From positions 1 through 7,181 of the forward strand of contig JAEDGK010000102.1 of NCBI GenBank assembly GCA_016297555.1: 7,181 nt of DNA. Direction: 5' to 3'. Below the pieces are notes generated by a model, which saw nothing but the letters and a program-made list of their open reading frames with translations, had not been told where the DNA came from and did not search any database. The position numbers and the translations under genes were made by a program. Positions 1 to 5,483 of the stretch are shown here, in pieces. This DNA is from Clostridiaceae bacterium. Lineage in GTDB: Bacteria > Bacillota > Clostridia > Oscillospirales > Acutalibacteraceae. Positions within the stretch are counted from its first letter, which is position 1, and every line of letters starts with the position of its first letter.

Positions 1-1636
1 TACCGATTTCCTGCTCAAATGCACGCAGAACGGCGTCATTAAGGAATGTTCCGCCCTGAACGACTATGTTTTTGCCGAGCTCATCCGCGCTTGACGCTCT
101 GATAACCTTATACAGTGCGTTCTTTACAACGCTGATTGAAAGACCTGCGGAGATGTTTTCAATCGAAGCTCCGTCCTTCTGCGCCTGTTTAACGGAGGAA
201 TTCATAAACACGGTACAGCGCGAGCCGAGGTCAACGGGTCTGTCGGCAAAAAGACCGAGCTTTGAAAATTCCGCAATATCATATCCCCAAGCGGCGGCAA
301 AGGTTTGAAGAAAAGAGCCGCAGCCCGATGAGCAGGCTTCGTTAAGAAATATATTGTCGATTGCGTTATTTCTGATTTTGAAGCACTTTATATCCTGACC
401 GCCGATATCGATAATAAAATCAACATCGGGCTTGAATTTCTTGGCGGCGGTAAAGTGAGCAACAGTTTCGACAATGCCTATATCAACCGCAAAAGCGTTT
501 TTGATTATGTCCTCGCCGTAACCCGTAACCGCACTTGACGCCACAACCGCATCGGGAAATTCTTTATAAAAATCAATAAGAAACTGCTTTATTAGTGAAA
601 CAGGGTCGCCGTTGTTTGACATATAGCGACTGCTGACAATTCTGCCGTCGGAATTAATAACAGCGGCTTTAACCGTTGTTGAGCCTGCGTCAATGCCTAT
701 ATAAACTTTTTCACCCTTTTCGAGCTTGCAGTTATCATCAACGGAATCCCTTGCATGGCGTGCCGAAAACTCCTCGTATTCTTTCTCGGAAGCAAACAGA
801 GGATTAGCACCGAGATATTCGCCGCTTTCCTTTGCGTTTCTGATTTTCTCGGTAACTTCTTTCATATCAAGCTCAATGCCGCTTGAAGAAAAAGCCGCGC
901 CGAGAGCTACAAAATAAAGCCCGTTTTCGGGGCACACGCCCTTTGTGTTAAGTCCCTTATCGAATGCGGTTCTAAGCTCCGAAAGGAAATAAAGAGGACC
1001 GCCGAGATAAACAACATTTCCCTCAATTCGTCTTCCCTGTGAAAGACCCGCTACCGTCTGATTTACAACGGCGGTAAAAATACTTGCGGCTATATCATTT
1101 TTTCTCGCTCCCTGATTAAGAAGCGGCTGAATATCCGATTTTGCAAAAACGCCGCACCTTGAAGCGATTGAATAAATCTTTTCATGGCTTTTTGCAAGCT
1201 CGTTCATTTCGGTCGGACTTACGCCGAGCAATGACGCCATCTGGTCGATAAATGCGCCGGGTCCGCCTGCACAAGAGCCGTTCATTCTAACTTCAACACC
1301 GTTTGTAAAGAAAAGAATTTTTGCATCCTCTCCGCCAAGCTCAATAACCGTGTCAGTTCCCGGCAGAAGTCTTGAAACGCTGACCCTTGTTGCATAAACC
1401 TCCTGAATAAAGTCAAGCCCCAAAGCCTGAGCAAAACCCATTCCCGCAGAGCCCGATACTGTCAAAGAAGCTCTTGAAAACTCAGGATTTTGCTCGATTA
1501 TATCAGAAAGCATCTTTGCACTTTTTTCTGCGATTTTTGAATAATGGCGCTCGTATGCTTTATATACAATTCTGTTGTCATTGTCAACCGCAACGCATTT
1601 CAGCGTTGTTGAGCCGACATCCATACCTATTCTCAT
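1..1636 (-). CDS. Tandem acyl-CoA dehydratase activase-like protein (HgdC/BcrA/BadF type), C-terminus beyond window
   Basis: The first 545 codons of a long protein; the reading frame is open to the left edge, so the C-terminus is missing. Two homologous activase modules of the ASKHA ATPase fold are visible. Module 1 has a phosphate-binding loop MDVGSTTLK (residues 5-13) and IELGGEDAK (98-106). Its cysteines C122 (NGSCAGGPG) and C161 (SRCGVF) are 39 residues apart, the spacing of the [4Fe-4S] cysteines of HgdC. Module 2 repeats the plan: DAGSTTVK (316-323), IDIGGQDIK (409-417), C435/C439 (ACSSGCGSF) and C474 (SRCTVF), again 39 apart. Family members hydrolyse ATP to drive an electron from their cluster into 2-hydroxyacyl-CoA dehydratases or benzoyl-CoA reductases. 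Two fused modules are typical of the clostridial proteins of about 1,400 residues that continue into a DUF2229/dehydratase-like part; that part is inferred here, not seen. Start: ATG with AAAGGAG 11 nt upstream, 20 nt after the preceding acyltransferase gene, so probably cotranscribed. The true substrate is unknown. Confidence 0.9.
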   Translation of the reverse strand, partial: MRIGMDVGSTTLKCVAVDNDNRIVYKAYERHYSKIAEKSAKMLSDIIEQNPEFSRASLTVSGSAGMGFAQALGLDFIQEVYATRVSVSRLLPGTDTVIELGGEDAKILFFTNGVEVRMNGSCAGGPGAFIDQMASLLGVSPTEMNELAKSHEKIYSIASRCGVFAKSDIQPLLNQGARKNDIAASIFTAVVNQTVAGLSQGRRIEGNVVYLGGPLYFLSELRTAFDKGLNTKGVCPENGLYFVALGAAFSSSGIELDMKEVTEKIRNAKESGEYLGANPLFASEKEYEEFSARHARDSVDDNCKLEKGEKVYIGIDAGSTTVKAAVINSDGRIVSSRYMSNNGDPVSLIKQFLIDFYKEFPDAVVASSAVTGYGEDIIKNAFAVDIGIVETVAHFTAAKKFKPDVDFIIDIGGQDIKCFKIRNNAIDNIFLNEACSSGCGSFLQTFAAAWGYDIAEFSKLGLFADRPVDLGSRCTVFMNSSVKQAQKDGASIENISAGLSISVVKNALYKVIRASSADELGKNIVVQGGTFLNDAVLRAFEQEIG

Positions 1637-1656
1637 TATTATCCGTTCTCCTTTGA

Positions 1657-2277
1657 TTAAGCGTTCATGAGGTTTTCCTTATTCTCGTTTAGGTTTTCGA
1701 GCATCAGGCGCTCAACCTCGCGAAAAAGCTTCTCATTAGCCTCCTCCACAGACATATTATCCGCTTTAAAAGGCTCGCCGTAACGAATCGTCAGATTTTT
1801 GCTTCTGAATTTATAATCGCCCGTAAGACCGAAAGGAACAATATAAGCTCCTGTCTTTTTTGCCATTGCGACAGCTCCCGTTTTAAAATTCAGAAGAAAT
1901 TTATCGGTCTTGTTTCTTGTTCCCTCGGGGAAAATTCCTATTGCTCCGCCTTTTTTGAGAACCTTGAGAGCGGACATTGCGCTTGAAAAATCTCTTTTTG
2001 AGCGGTCAACCGGAATACAACCGACAAATCGGAAAAGCGGAGCAAGCTTGCCTTCAAAATACTCTTTCTTTGCCATATAGTGAATAACTCTTTTCGTTGC
2101 CATTATCGTAAGGCACTGATCATAGACATGCTTGTGATTGCCCGCGATAACTATTGCCGAATCTTTAGGAATTTTTTCGGCTCCGATAATCCTTGGTGAA
2201 TAATAAAACTTAAATGCGACGCGCATAAACGGCGTCAAAAATTTGTATCCAAACTCTCTGTCTTCAGGCTTTTTCAT
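1657..2277 (-). CDS. PlsC-type 1-acyl-sn-glycerol-3-phosphate acyltransferase, second of a tandem pair
   Basis: A 206-residue lysophospholipid acyltransferase of the PlsC/LPLAT family, which moves an acyl group to lysophosphatidic acid to make phosphatidic acid at the inner face of the membrane. All four family blocks are present: the catalytic HX4D box NHKHVYD (H48, D53), the glycerol-phosphate block GCIPVDRS (R92), FPEGTR (116-121, with E118) and IVPFG with P148. The length is normal for the short bacterial form. There is no clear N-terminal transmembrane helix; an amphipathic basic/aromatic stretch at residues 9-30 (RVAFKFYYSPR) may hold it at the membrane. The ATG has GGAGGAG about 7 nt upstream and lies inside the end of the preceding acyltransferase gene (14-nt overlap), which suggests translational coupling. 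The activase gene follows after 20 nt. Catalytic class is secure; the acyl acceptor and donor (acyl-ACP, acyl-CoA or acyl-phosphate) cannot be told from sequence. Confidence 0.93.
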   Translation of the reverse strand: MKKPEDREFGYKFLTPFMRVAFKFYYSPRIIGAEKIPKDSAIVIAGNHKHVYDQCLTIMATKRVIHYMAKKEYFEGKLAPLFRFVGCIPVDRSKRDFSSAMSALKVLKKGGAIGIFPEGTRNKTDKFLLNFKTGAVAMAKKTGAYIVPFGLTGDYKFRSKNLTIRYGEPFKADNMSVEEANEKLFREVERLMLENLNENKENLMNA

Positions 2278-2857
2278 TTTTATCTCCTCCGTTTTCGAGT
2301 CCGCCGATAACGACGTTCATCAAGTTATTGTTTGCATCCTCAAGATTTTCCGAAACCTCAATAGGCTCAAAAAATCTGATTTTCACGCTTCTTTCAAATG
2401 GTTTGTAAGCTCCCGTAATGGCAAAGGGAACAATCTTGGAATTCGTTTCCTGCGCCATTTTTACCGCTCCGAATTTAAAGGGCATAATAATGTCGTCGGT
2501 GCGATTAATAGTCCCCTCCGGAAAAATCCCTATAACCTTTTCATCTTTGAGCACTTCCTCCGCTTTTTCAAGAGCGGCTTTATCCTTTGTGCGGCGGTTA
2601 ACGGGTATTATGCCGAGAGCCTTAAAAATATGCTTTTGAGGACCTTTCATAAGCTCGTCCTTGGCAAGGAAGTGAACGCACCTGTCTGTTGCGCTGGCAA
2701 CTATCAAGCAATCAAAATAGTGTGTGTGATTGCCTGCAAGCACAATCCTTCCGCTCTCCGGAATGTTCTTTTTGCCGACAATAGTCGGCTTGTAAATTGC
2801 CTTGAAGCAGGCGGCAAGCGGTCGCCTGACAACTTTGTAAAATGTTGGTTCTTTCAT
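2264..2857 (-). CDS. PlsC-type 1-acyl-sn-glycerol-3-phosphate acyltransferase, first of a tandem pair
   Basis: A 197-residue PlsC-family acyltransferase and a co-linear paralogue of the gene that follows. Motifs: NHTHYFD (H44-X4-D49), GIIPVNRR (R88), FPEGT (112-116, with E114) and IVPF (P144). Shared stretches outside the motifs include IGIFPEGT, the lysine/glutamate pair in AKxE, GAVxMA and the C-terminal ExA/DANxxL pattern, so the pair probably arose by duplication and then diverged. The third block ends in TIN here where the partner has TRN, which may reflect a different acceptor. The start is ATG with GGAGG 8 nt upstream. It is the first gene of the minus-strand unit that goes on to the second acyltransferase and the activase. 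Only about 50 nt separate it from the upstream sigma-operon terminator and no good promoter is seen there. Phosphatidic-acid synthesis is the likely role; the two copies may differ in acyl chain or acceptor. Confidence 0.92.
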   Translation of the reverse strand: MKEPTFYKVVRRPLAACFKAIYKPTIVGKKNIPESGRIVLAGNHTHYFDCLIVASATDRCVHFLAKDELMKGPQKHIFKALGIIPVNRRTKDKAALEKAEEVLKDEKVIGIFPEGTINRTDDIIMPFKFGAVKMAQETNSKIVPFAITGAYKPFERSVKIRFFEPIEVSENLEDANNNLMNVVIGGLENGGDKNEKA

Positions 2858-2897
2858 CTTTTATCCTCCATTATTCAGACTAAAAAAGCCTCCGTAA

Positions 2898-2931
2898 TAA
2901 AATAAAAAAAGCGAGGCAAAAAGCCTCGCTC
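2898..2931 (-). terminator. Intrinsic terminator of the sigma-factor operon
   Basis: On the minus strand, an 8-bp perfect stem (AGCGAGGC / GCCTCGCT, window positions 2910-2917 and 2923-2930) with a five-T loop is followed by a run of seven T and then ATTTT. It begins 17 nt beyond the stop of the small gene after the sigma factor, so it closes that operon. On the plus strand the hairpin lacks a T-run, so it is one-directional. Confidence 0.9.
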
Positions 2932-2947
2932 AAAATGCTGTTAAATT

Positions 2948-3127
2948 TTACGCGTTGTCTGCCGTCTTTTCTTTTTTGACTGCGATTATACGGAACTTAC
3001 CTGATTTGATTTTCTTCATTGTGCTGTAACGGGCGCAGTTTTTGATGATTTGCTGTTTTGCCGCTTCATCAATATCCACGCAGTTCATTACCCTTTTGTA
3101 TTCGCTGATACAGTTATTAGGTTTCAT
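2948..3127 (-). CDS. Small protein coupled to the ECF sigma factor, possible membrane-less anti-sigma protein
   Basis: A 59-residue basic protein with three cysteines, not firmly recognised. The start chosen is the ATG at 3127, because AAAGGA lies 10 nt before it at the end of the sigma gene. An ATG at 3136 overlaps the sigma stop as ATGA and would add three residues, but the Shine-Dalgarno would then touch the start codon. Residues 8-37 (EYKRVMNCVDIDEAAKQQII onward) resemble the cytoplasmic N-terminal helices of clostridial anti-sigma factors. In those proteins a basic stretch then leads into a transmembrane helix. Here KKIKSGKFRIIAV is followed by KKEKTADNA and a stop, so there is no membrane segment or sensor domain. 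The terminator begins 17 nt later, with no remnant of a longer frame seen. A role in binding the sigma factor is inferred from position and weak resemblance. It could instead be an unrelated small regulator. Confidence 0.72.
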   Translation of the reverse strand: MKPNNCISEYKRVMNCVDIDEAAKQQIIKNCARYSTMKKIKSGKFRIIAVKKEKTADNA

Positions 3128-3132
3128 GCAAA

Positions 3133-3624
3133 TCATTTCCTTTCAAGCTCAGCTTTGAGCAATTTTCTTCCGTATTGAAGCCGCTTTCTGACGGCAACAG
3201 GCGACACATTGGTTATTTCCGCAATCTCATTTGCTTTATAGCCTTCAATATAATACAAATCCAGCACGATTTTATATTTTGAGGGCAGATGCATAATCAA
3301 CTCAAAAATATCGCGGTCATTATCGCTGACGCCTATACTCCTGAGTTCATCGAGATTTTCGGCGGCATGGCGGCTGTTAAACCGACTCATATTTTTACTT
3401 ATATTGGTAGCAACCTTAATAAGCCATGCTTTCTCATGCTCGGAATCCCTGAAAAGAGGAGCTTTAAGCATATAGCGCAAAAATGTCTCCTGCAAAGCGT
3501 CCTCGGCGTCTGCCTTGTTTTGCAAAATACCGTAACAAATCCTGAAAAGCATTTGACTGTATTTTTCAACGGCGTATTCGATATGGCGCAGCTCATCGTT
3601 ATATTGAGCCGTTACCGCACACAC
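3133..3624 (-). CDS. ECF-type RNA polymerase sigma factor (sigma-70 family)
   Basis: A 163-residue two-domain sigma factor. Region 2 is at the N-terminal half, with the core-binding and -10-recognition signature (QMLFRICYGILQNKADAEDA, then LQETF and AWLIKVATNISKN). Region 4 is at the C-terminus, where LPSKYKIVLDLYYIEGYKANEIA leads into a helix-turn-helix (VSPVAVRKRLQYGRKLL) that would read the -35 element. No region 1.1 or 3 is present, as expected for the extracytoplasmic-function group. The GTG at 3624 is preferred because AAGGTGG lies 7 nt upstream and the predicted transcript begins only about 30 nt before it. An in-frame GTG at 3675 would add 17 residues but lies upstream of the predicted transcription start. 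The small downstream gene starts at the sigma stop and ends at a shared terminator, the usual arrangement of sigma and anti-sigma genes. The regulon cannot be read from this window. Confidence 0.93.
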   Translation of the reverse strand: MCAVTAQYNDELRHIEYAVEKYSQMLFRICYGILQNKADAEDALQETFLRYMLKAPLFRDSEHEKAWLIKVATNISKNMSRFNSRHAAENLDELRSIGVSDNDRDIFELIMHLPSKYKIVLDLYYIEGYKANEIAEITNVSPVAVRKRLQYGRKLLKAELERK

Positions 3625-3631
3625 ACGCAAC

Positions 3632-3638
3632 CCACCTT
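3632..3638 (-). promoter_or_regulatory. Ribosome binding site that sets the sigma-factor start
   Basis: AAGGTGG on the minus strand lies 7 nt before the GTG at 3624. It supports the shorter 163-residue sigma protein over the upstream in-frame GTG at 3675. Confidence 0.6.
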
Positions 3639-3660
3639 TCAAAGACGCCTTAACATCTTT

Positions 3661-3689
3661 ATAATAATAACACACCCATCGGGTGCAAA
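3661..3689 (-). promoter_or_regulatory. Predicted promoter of the sigma-factor operon
   Basis: Minus strand: -35 TTTGCA (3684-3689), a 17-bp spacer and -10 TATTAT (3661-3666). The start site would fall near 3654, giving a leader of about 30 nt that contains the AAGGTGG site before the GTG at 3624. The elements fit the housekeeping sigma-A type rather than an ECF-type AAC/CGTC promoter, so there is no sign of autoregulation by this sigma factor. The spacer contains a short inverted repeat. Confidence 0.55.
3673..3685. repeat. Short inverted repeat inside the sigma promoter spacer, possible operator
   Basis: CACCC-ATC-GGGTG reads as a perfect 5-bp inverted repeat with a 3-nt centre, located between the -35 and -10 of the predicted sigma promoter. 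A protein bound there would block or distort the promoter. The arms are short enough to occur by chance, so the operator role is tentative. Confidence 0.3.
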
Positions 3690-3840
3690 ATGTGATATTT
3701 ATTTTATGAACAATTTGTAAACTTATTCATATCTACGCAGTTTAACATATCACTCATTAGAAATTAAATATATTTTACCACAATTATCCGAAACAAACAA
3801 GGGTGTAATGCAAAATTAATCAAATTTCGTCCAATGCAAG

Positions 3841-3869
3841 TTGAACAGTTAACAAATCTGTGATATAAT
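3841..3869 (+). promoter_or_regulatory. Strong predicted promoter of the nanE operon, leaving almost no 5' leader
   Basis: -35 TTGAAC (3841-3846), a 17-bp spacer and a perfect -10 TATAAT (3864-3869), preceded by TG one base upstream (extended -10, TGATATAAT). Only 7 nt lie between the -10 and the ATG at 3877, so transcription should start at about 3875-3877. No Shine-Dalgarno sequence precedes either the first ATG or the ATG at 3886. Confidence 0.75.
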
Positions 3870-3876
3870 AAACAAT

Positions 3877-4581
3877 ATGAAAAAGATGAATAACACAGAA
3901 ATTCTTAACCGTATTAAGGGCGGACTCATTGTTTCCTGCCAAGCCCTGTCAACAGAGCCGTTGCATGACAGCTATATTATGAGCAAAATGGCTTATGCCG
4001 CGTCCCTCGGCGGCGCCGTAGGGATAAGGGCAAATACCGTTGTTGACATTCAGGCTATCAGAGAAAGAGTCAATTTGCCCATAATCGGAATCATCAAGGA
4101 AGAATATCCCGACAGTGAGGTTTACATAACCCCTACCCTCAGGGAGGTTGACGCTCTTGCGGAAATCGGCTGTGAAATAATTGCCGTTGACGCAACCGCA
4201 AGACCGCGCCCCGGCGGCGTTTCGTTTGAAGAATTTTTCAGAGTTATCCGCGCAAAATATCCAAATCAACTGTTTATGGCTGACACAAGCTGCTTTGAAG
4301 AGGGCAAGCTTGCGCTGAGCCTCGGAATTGATTTGCTCGGAACAACAATGAGCGGCTACACGCCTTATACAAAAGGCACTCCCCTGCCCGATTTCACTCT
4401 GATGCGCCGCTATAAAGACGAGCTTGGCGCAACTGTTATAGCCGAGGGCGGAATTTGGACTCCCGAGCAGCTTGTTGAAGCTTTTGCAAACGGCGCCCAT
4501 GCGGCGGTGGTCGGCACGGCAATAACAAGACCCATGGATATAACCAAGCGTTTCGTAAAAGCTTTGGAGGAAAGCAAATGA
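3877..4581 (+). CDS. nanE: N-acetylmannosamine-6-phosphate 2-epimerase (NanE)
   Basis: A 234-residue (beta/alpha)8-barrel enzyme that converts ManNAc-6-P to GlcNAc-6-P in the cytoplasm, a step of sialic acid and ManNAc catabolism. The family is recognised from GGLIVSCQALSTEPLH (15-30), PIIGIIKEEYPDSEVYITPT (68-87), VDAT (104-107), MADTS (134-138), TTMSGYTPYT (156-165) and VVGTAITRP (211-219). K74 in the IIK motif and E190 in AEGG match the lysine and glutamate proposed as the family's catalytic pair. Length is normal. The start is uncertain: ATG at 3877 would be leaderless if the promoter is right; ATG at 3886 (M4) would have about 10 nt of leader and no Shine-Dalgarno. The protein before residue 9 is not conserved enough to decide. 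The ROK kinase gene starts inside the stop codon (ATGA), so the two are translationally coupled, which fits consecutive steps. Confidence 0.95.
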   Translation: MKKMNNTEILNRIKGGLIVSCQALSTEPLHDSYIMSKMAYAASLGGAVGIRANTVVDIQAIRERVNLPIIGIIKEEYPDSEVYITPTLREVDALAEIGCEIIAVDATARPRPGGVSFEEFFRVIRAKYPNQLFMADTSCFEEGKLALSLGIDLLGTTMSGYTPYTKGTPLPDFTLMRRYKDELGATVIAEGGIWTPEQLVEAFANGAHAAVVGTAITRPMDITKRFVKALEESK

Positions 4582-5453
4582 GAATTCTTGCCTTTGATAT
4601 AGGCGGCACGGAAATCAAATACGCTCTGTGCGATGAAAGCTTCAATTTGAGCGATAAAAAATCAGTCCCCTCAAACGCTGAAGAAGGCGGCAAAAAGATA
4701 ATTGAGCGCGTTATTGAGATTATCAACGGTTTTGAAGGTATTGACAGAATAGGCATTTCAACGGCGGGTCAGGTCAACGGCGAAAGCGGCACAATTATTT
4801 ATGCGACCGACAGCATTCCTGACTATACGGGAACGCGCGTTAAAGAGATTATCGAGCAAAAAACGGGAATTGCGACCGCAGTTGAAAACGATGTAAACTG
4901 TGCGGCTGTGGGAGAAGCGGTTTTCGGAGCGGCGAAGGGATGTTCCGATTTTATTTGCCTGACCTACGGCACGGGAATAGGCGGCGCAATTTATATCGGG
5001 AACAAGCTTTTTACAGGCTCGTCATGCTCTGCGGGAGAATTCGGGCATATGATAACCCACGCCGGCGGCAGAGATTGCACCTGCGGCGGAAACGGATGCT
5101 ATGAAGCTTATGCTTCTGCAGGTGCGCTTGTTAAAGCTGTCAGCGATTATCTCGGAAAGCCCGTAAACGGCAAAGAGGTTTTTGATAATTCCGACAATCC
5201 CGTCGTAAAAAAGCTCATTGACGAATGGATTGATGAAGTTGTTATCGGTCTTAAAGGGCTTGTATATGTTTTCAATCCGCCGCTGATTGTTCTCGGCGGA
5301 GGAGTAATGAATGAACGCTATATTATTTATGAAATAAATAAGAAGCTGCAAAACGCCTTAATGAAAAGCTTCAGGAGCGTCAGAGTTGTTGGTGCAAAGG
5401 CAGGTAATGATGCCGCAAAGCTCGGCGCGGCATATCTTGCGGCAAATATTTAA
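4578..5453 (+). CDS. nanK: ROK-family sugar kinase, probable N-acetylmannosamine kinase (NanK)
   Basis: A 291-residue ROK kinase that would phosphorylate a hexose at O6 with ATP. The N-terminal phosphate loop is FDIGGTEIK (6-14). The catalytic aspartate is D105 in VENDVNCAA, and LTYGTGIGG (128-136) is the second nucleotide-binding strand. E154-x-G-H157 is the sugar-binding motif. The ROK zinc motif CTCGGNGCYE (167-176) supplies C167, C169 and C174, with H157 as the fourth ligand. VFNPPLIVLGGGV near residue 240 is the ROK C-terminal signature. Sequence motifs alone do not separate ManNAc kinase from glucokinase or other ROK kinases; the assignment rests on the 4-nt ATGA overlap with nanE, whose substrate NanK makes. 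GGAGG lies 7 nt before the ATG within the end of nanE. The aminotransferase gene follows 30 nt later with no terminator between. Confidence 0.85.
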   Translation: MRILAFDIGGTEIKYALCDESFNLSDKKSVPSNAEEGGKKIIERVIEIINGFEGIDRIGISTAGQVNGESGTIIYATDSIPDYTGTRVKEIIEQKTGIATAVENDVNCAAVGEAVFGAAKGCSDFICLTYGTGIGGAIYIGNKLFTGSSCSAGEFGHMITHAGGRDCTCGGNGCYEAYASAGALVKAVSDYLGKPVNGKEVFDNSDNPVVKKLIDEWIDEVVIGLKGLVYVFNPPLIVLGGGVMNERYIIYEINKKLQNALMKSFRSVRVVGAKAGNDAAKLGAAYLAANI

Positions 5454-5483
5454 TATAATGGTTCGGTTTAATAAGGTGACACT

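Noticed and set aside
66..917. Short plus-strand open frames at 66-308 and 726-917
   Set aside because: Both lie opposite the activase gene, whose conserved motifs cover this region.
2243..2905. A 220-codon plus-strand open frame opposite the two acyltransferase genes
   Set aside because: It is antisense to two proteins with complete catalytic motifs, has no recognisable domain or Shine-Dalgarno, and spans their gene junction.
3625..3675. Extending the sigma factor to the upstream in-frame GTG at 3675
   Set aside because: The predicted -10 lies at 3661-3666, downstream of that codon, and no Shine-Dalgarno precedes it.
3289..3720. A 143-codon plus-strand open frame opposite the sigma factor
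   Set aside because: Antisense to a clear ECF sigma factor and crossing its promoter; no family resemblance.
3742..3770. TTAACA-17 bp-TAAATA as a second, upstream nanE promoter
   Set aside because: The -10 matches only three of six bases in AT-rich DNA; the promoter at 3841-3869 is far better.
3766..3775. AAATATATTT palindrome in the divergent intergenic region
   Set aside because: A pure A/T palindrome in AT-rich DNA is expected by chance and does not overlap either predicted promoter.
3789..3832. AAC...CGTC elements as an ECF-type promoter for autoregulation or nanE control
   Set aside because: The spacing of about 30 bp is roughly twice the 16-17 bp needed by ECF sigma factors.
3807..3839. 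Direct repeat AATGCAA at 3807 and 3833 as paired operator sites upstream of nanE
   Set aside because: Seven-base identity only, without symmetry; not enough to call a binding site.
3949..4500. A 183-codon minus-strand open frame inside nanE
   Set aside because: Mirror frame of a well-conserved enzyme gene; cysteine-rich odd composition and no start signal.
5454..5459. TATAAT just after the kinase stop as an internal promoter for alaA
   Set aside because: No -35-like hexamer 16-18 bp upstream and no TG extension; the match is likely due to AT-rich sequence around the stop codon.
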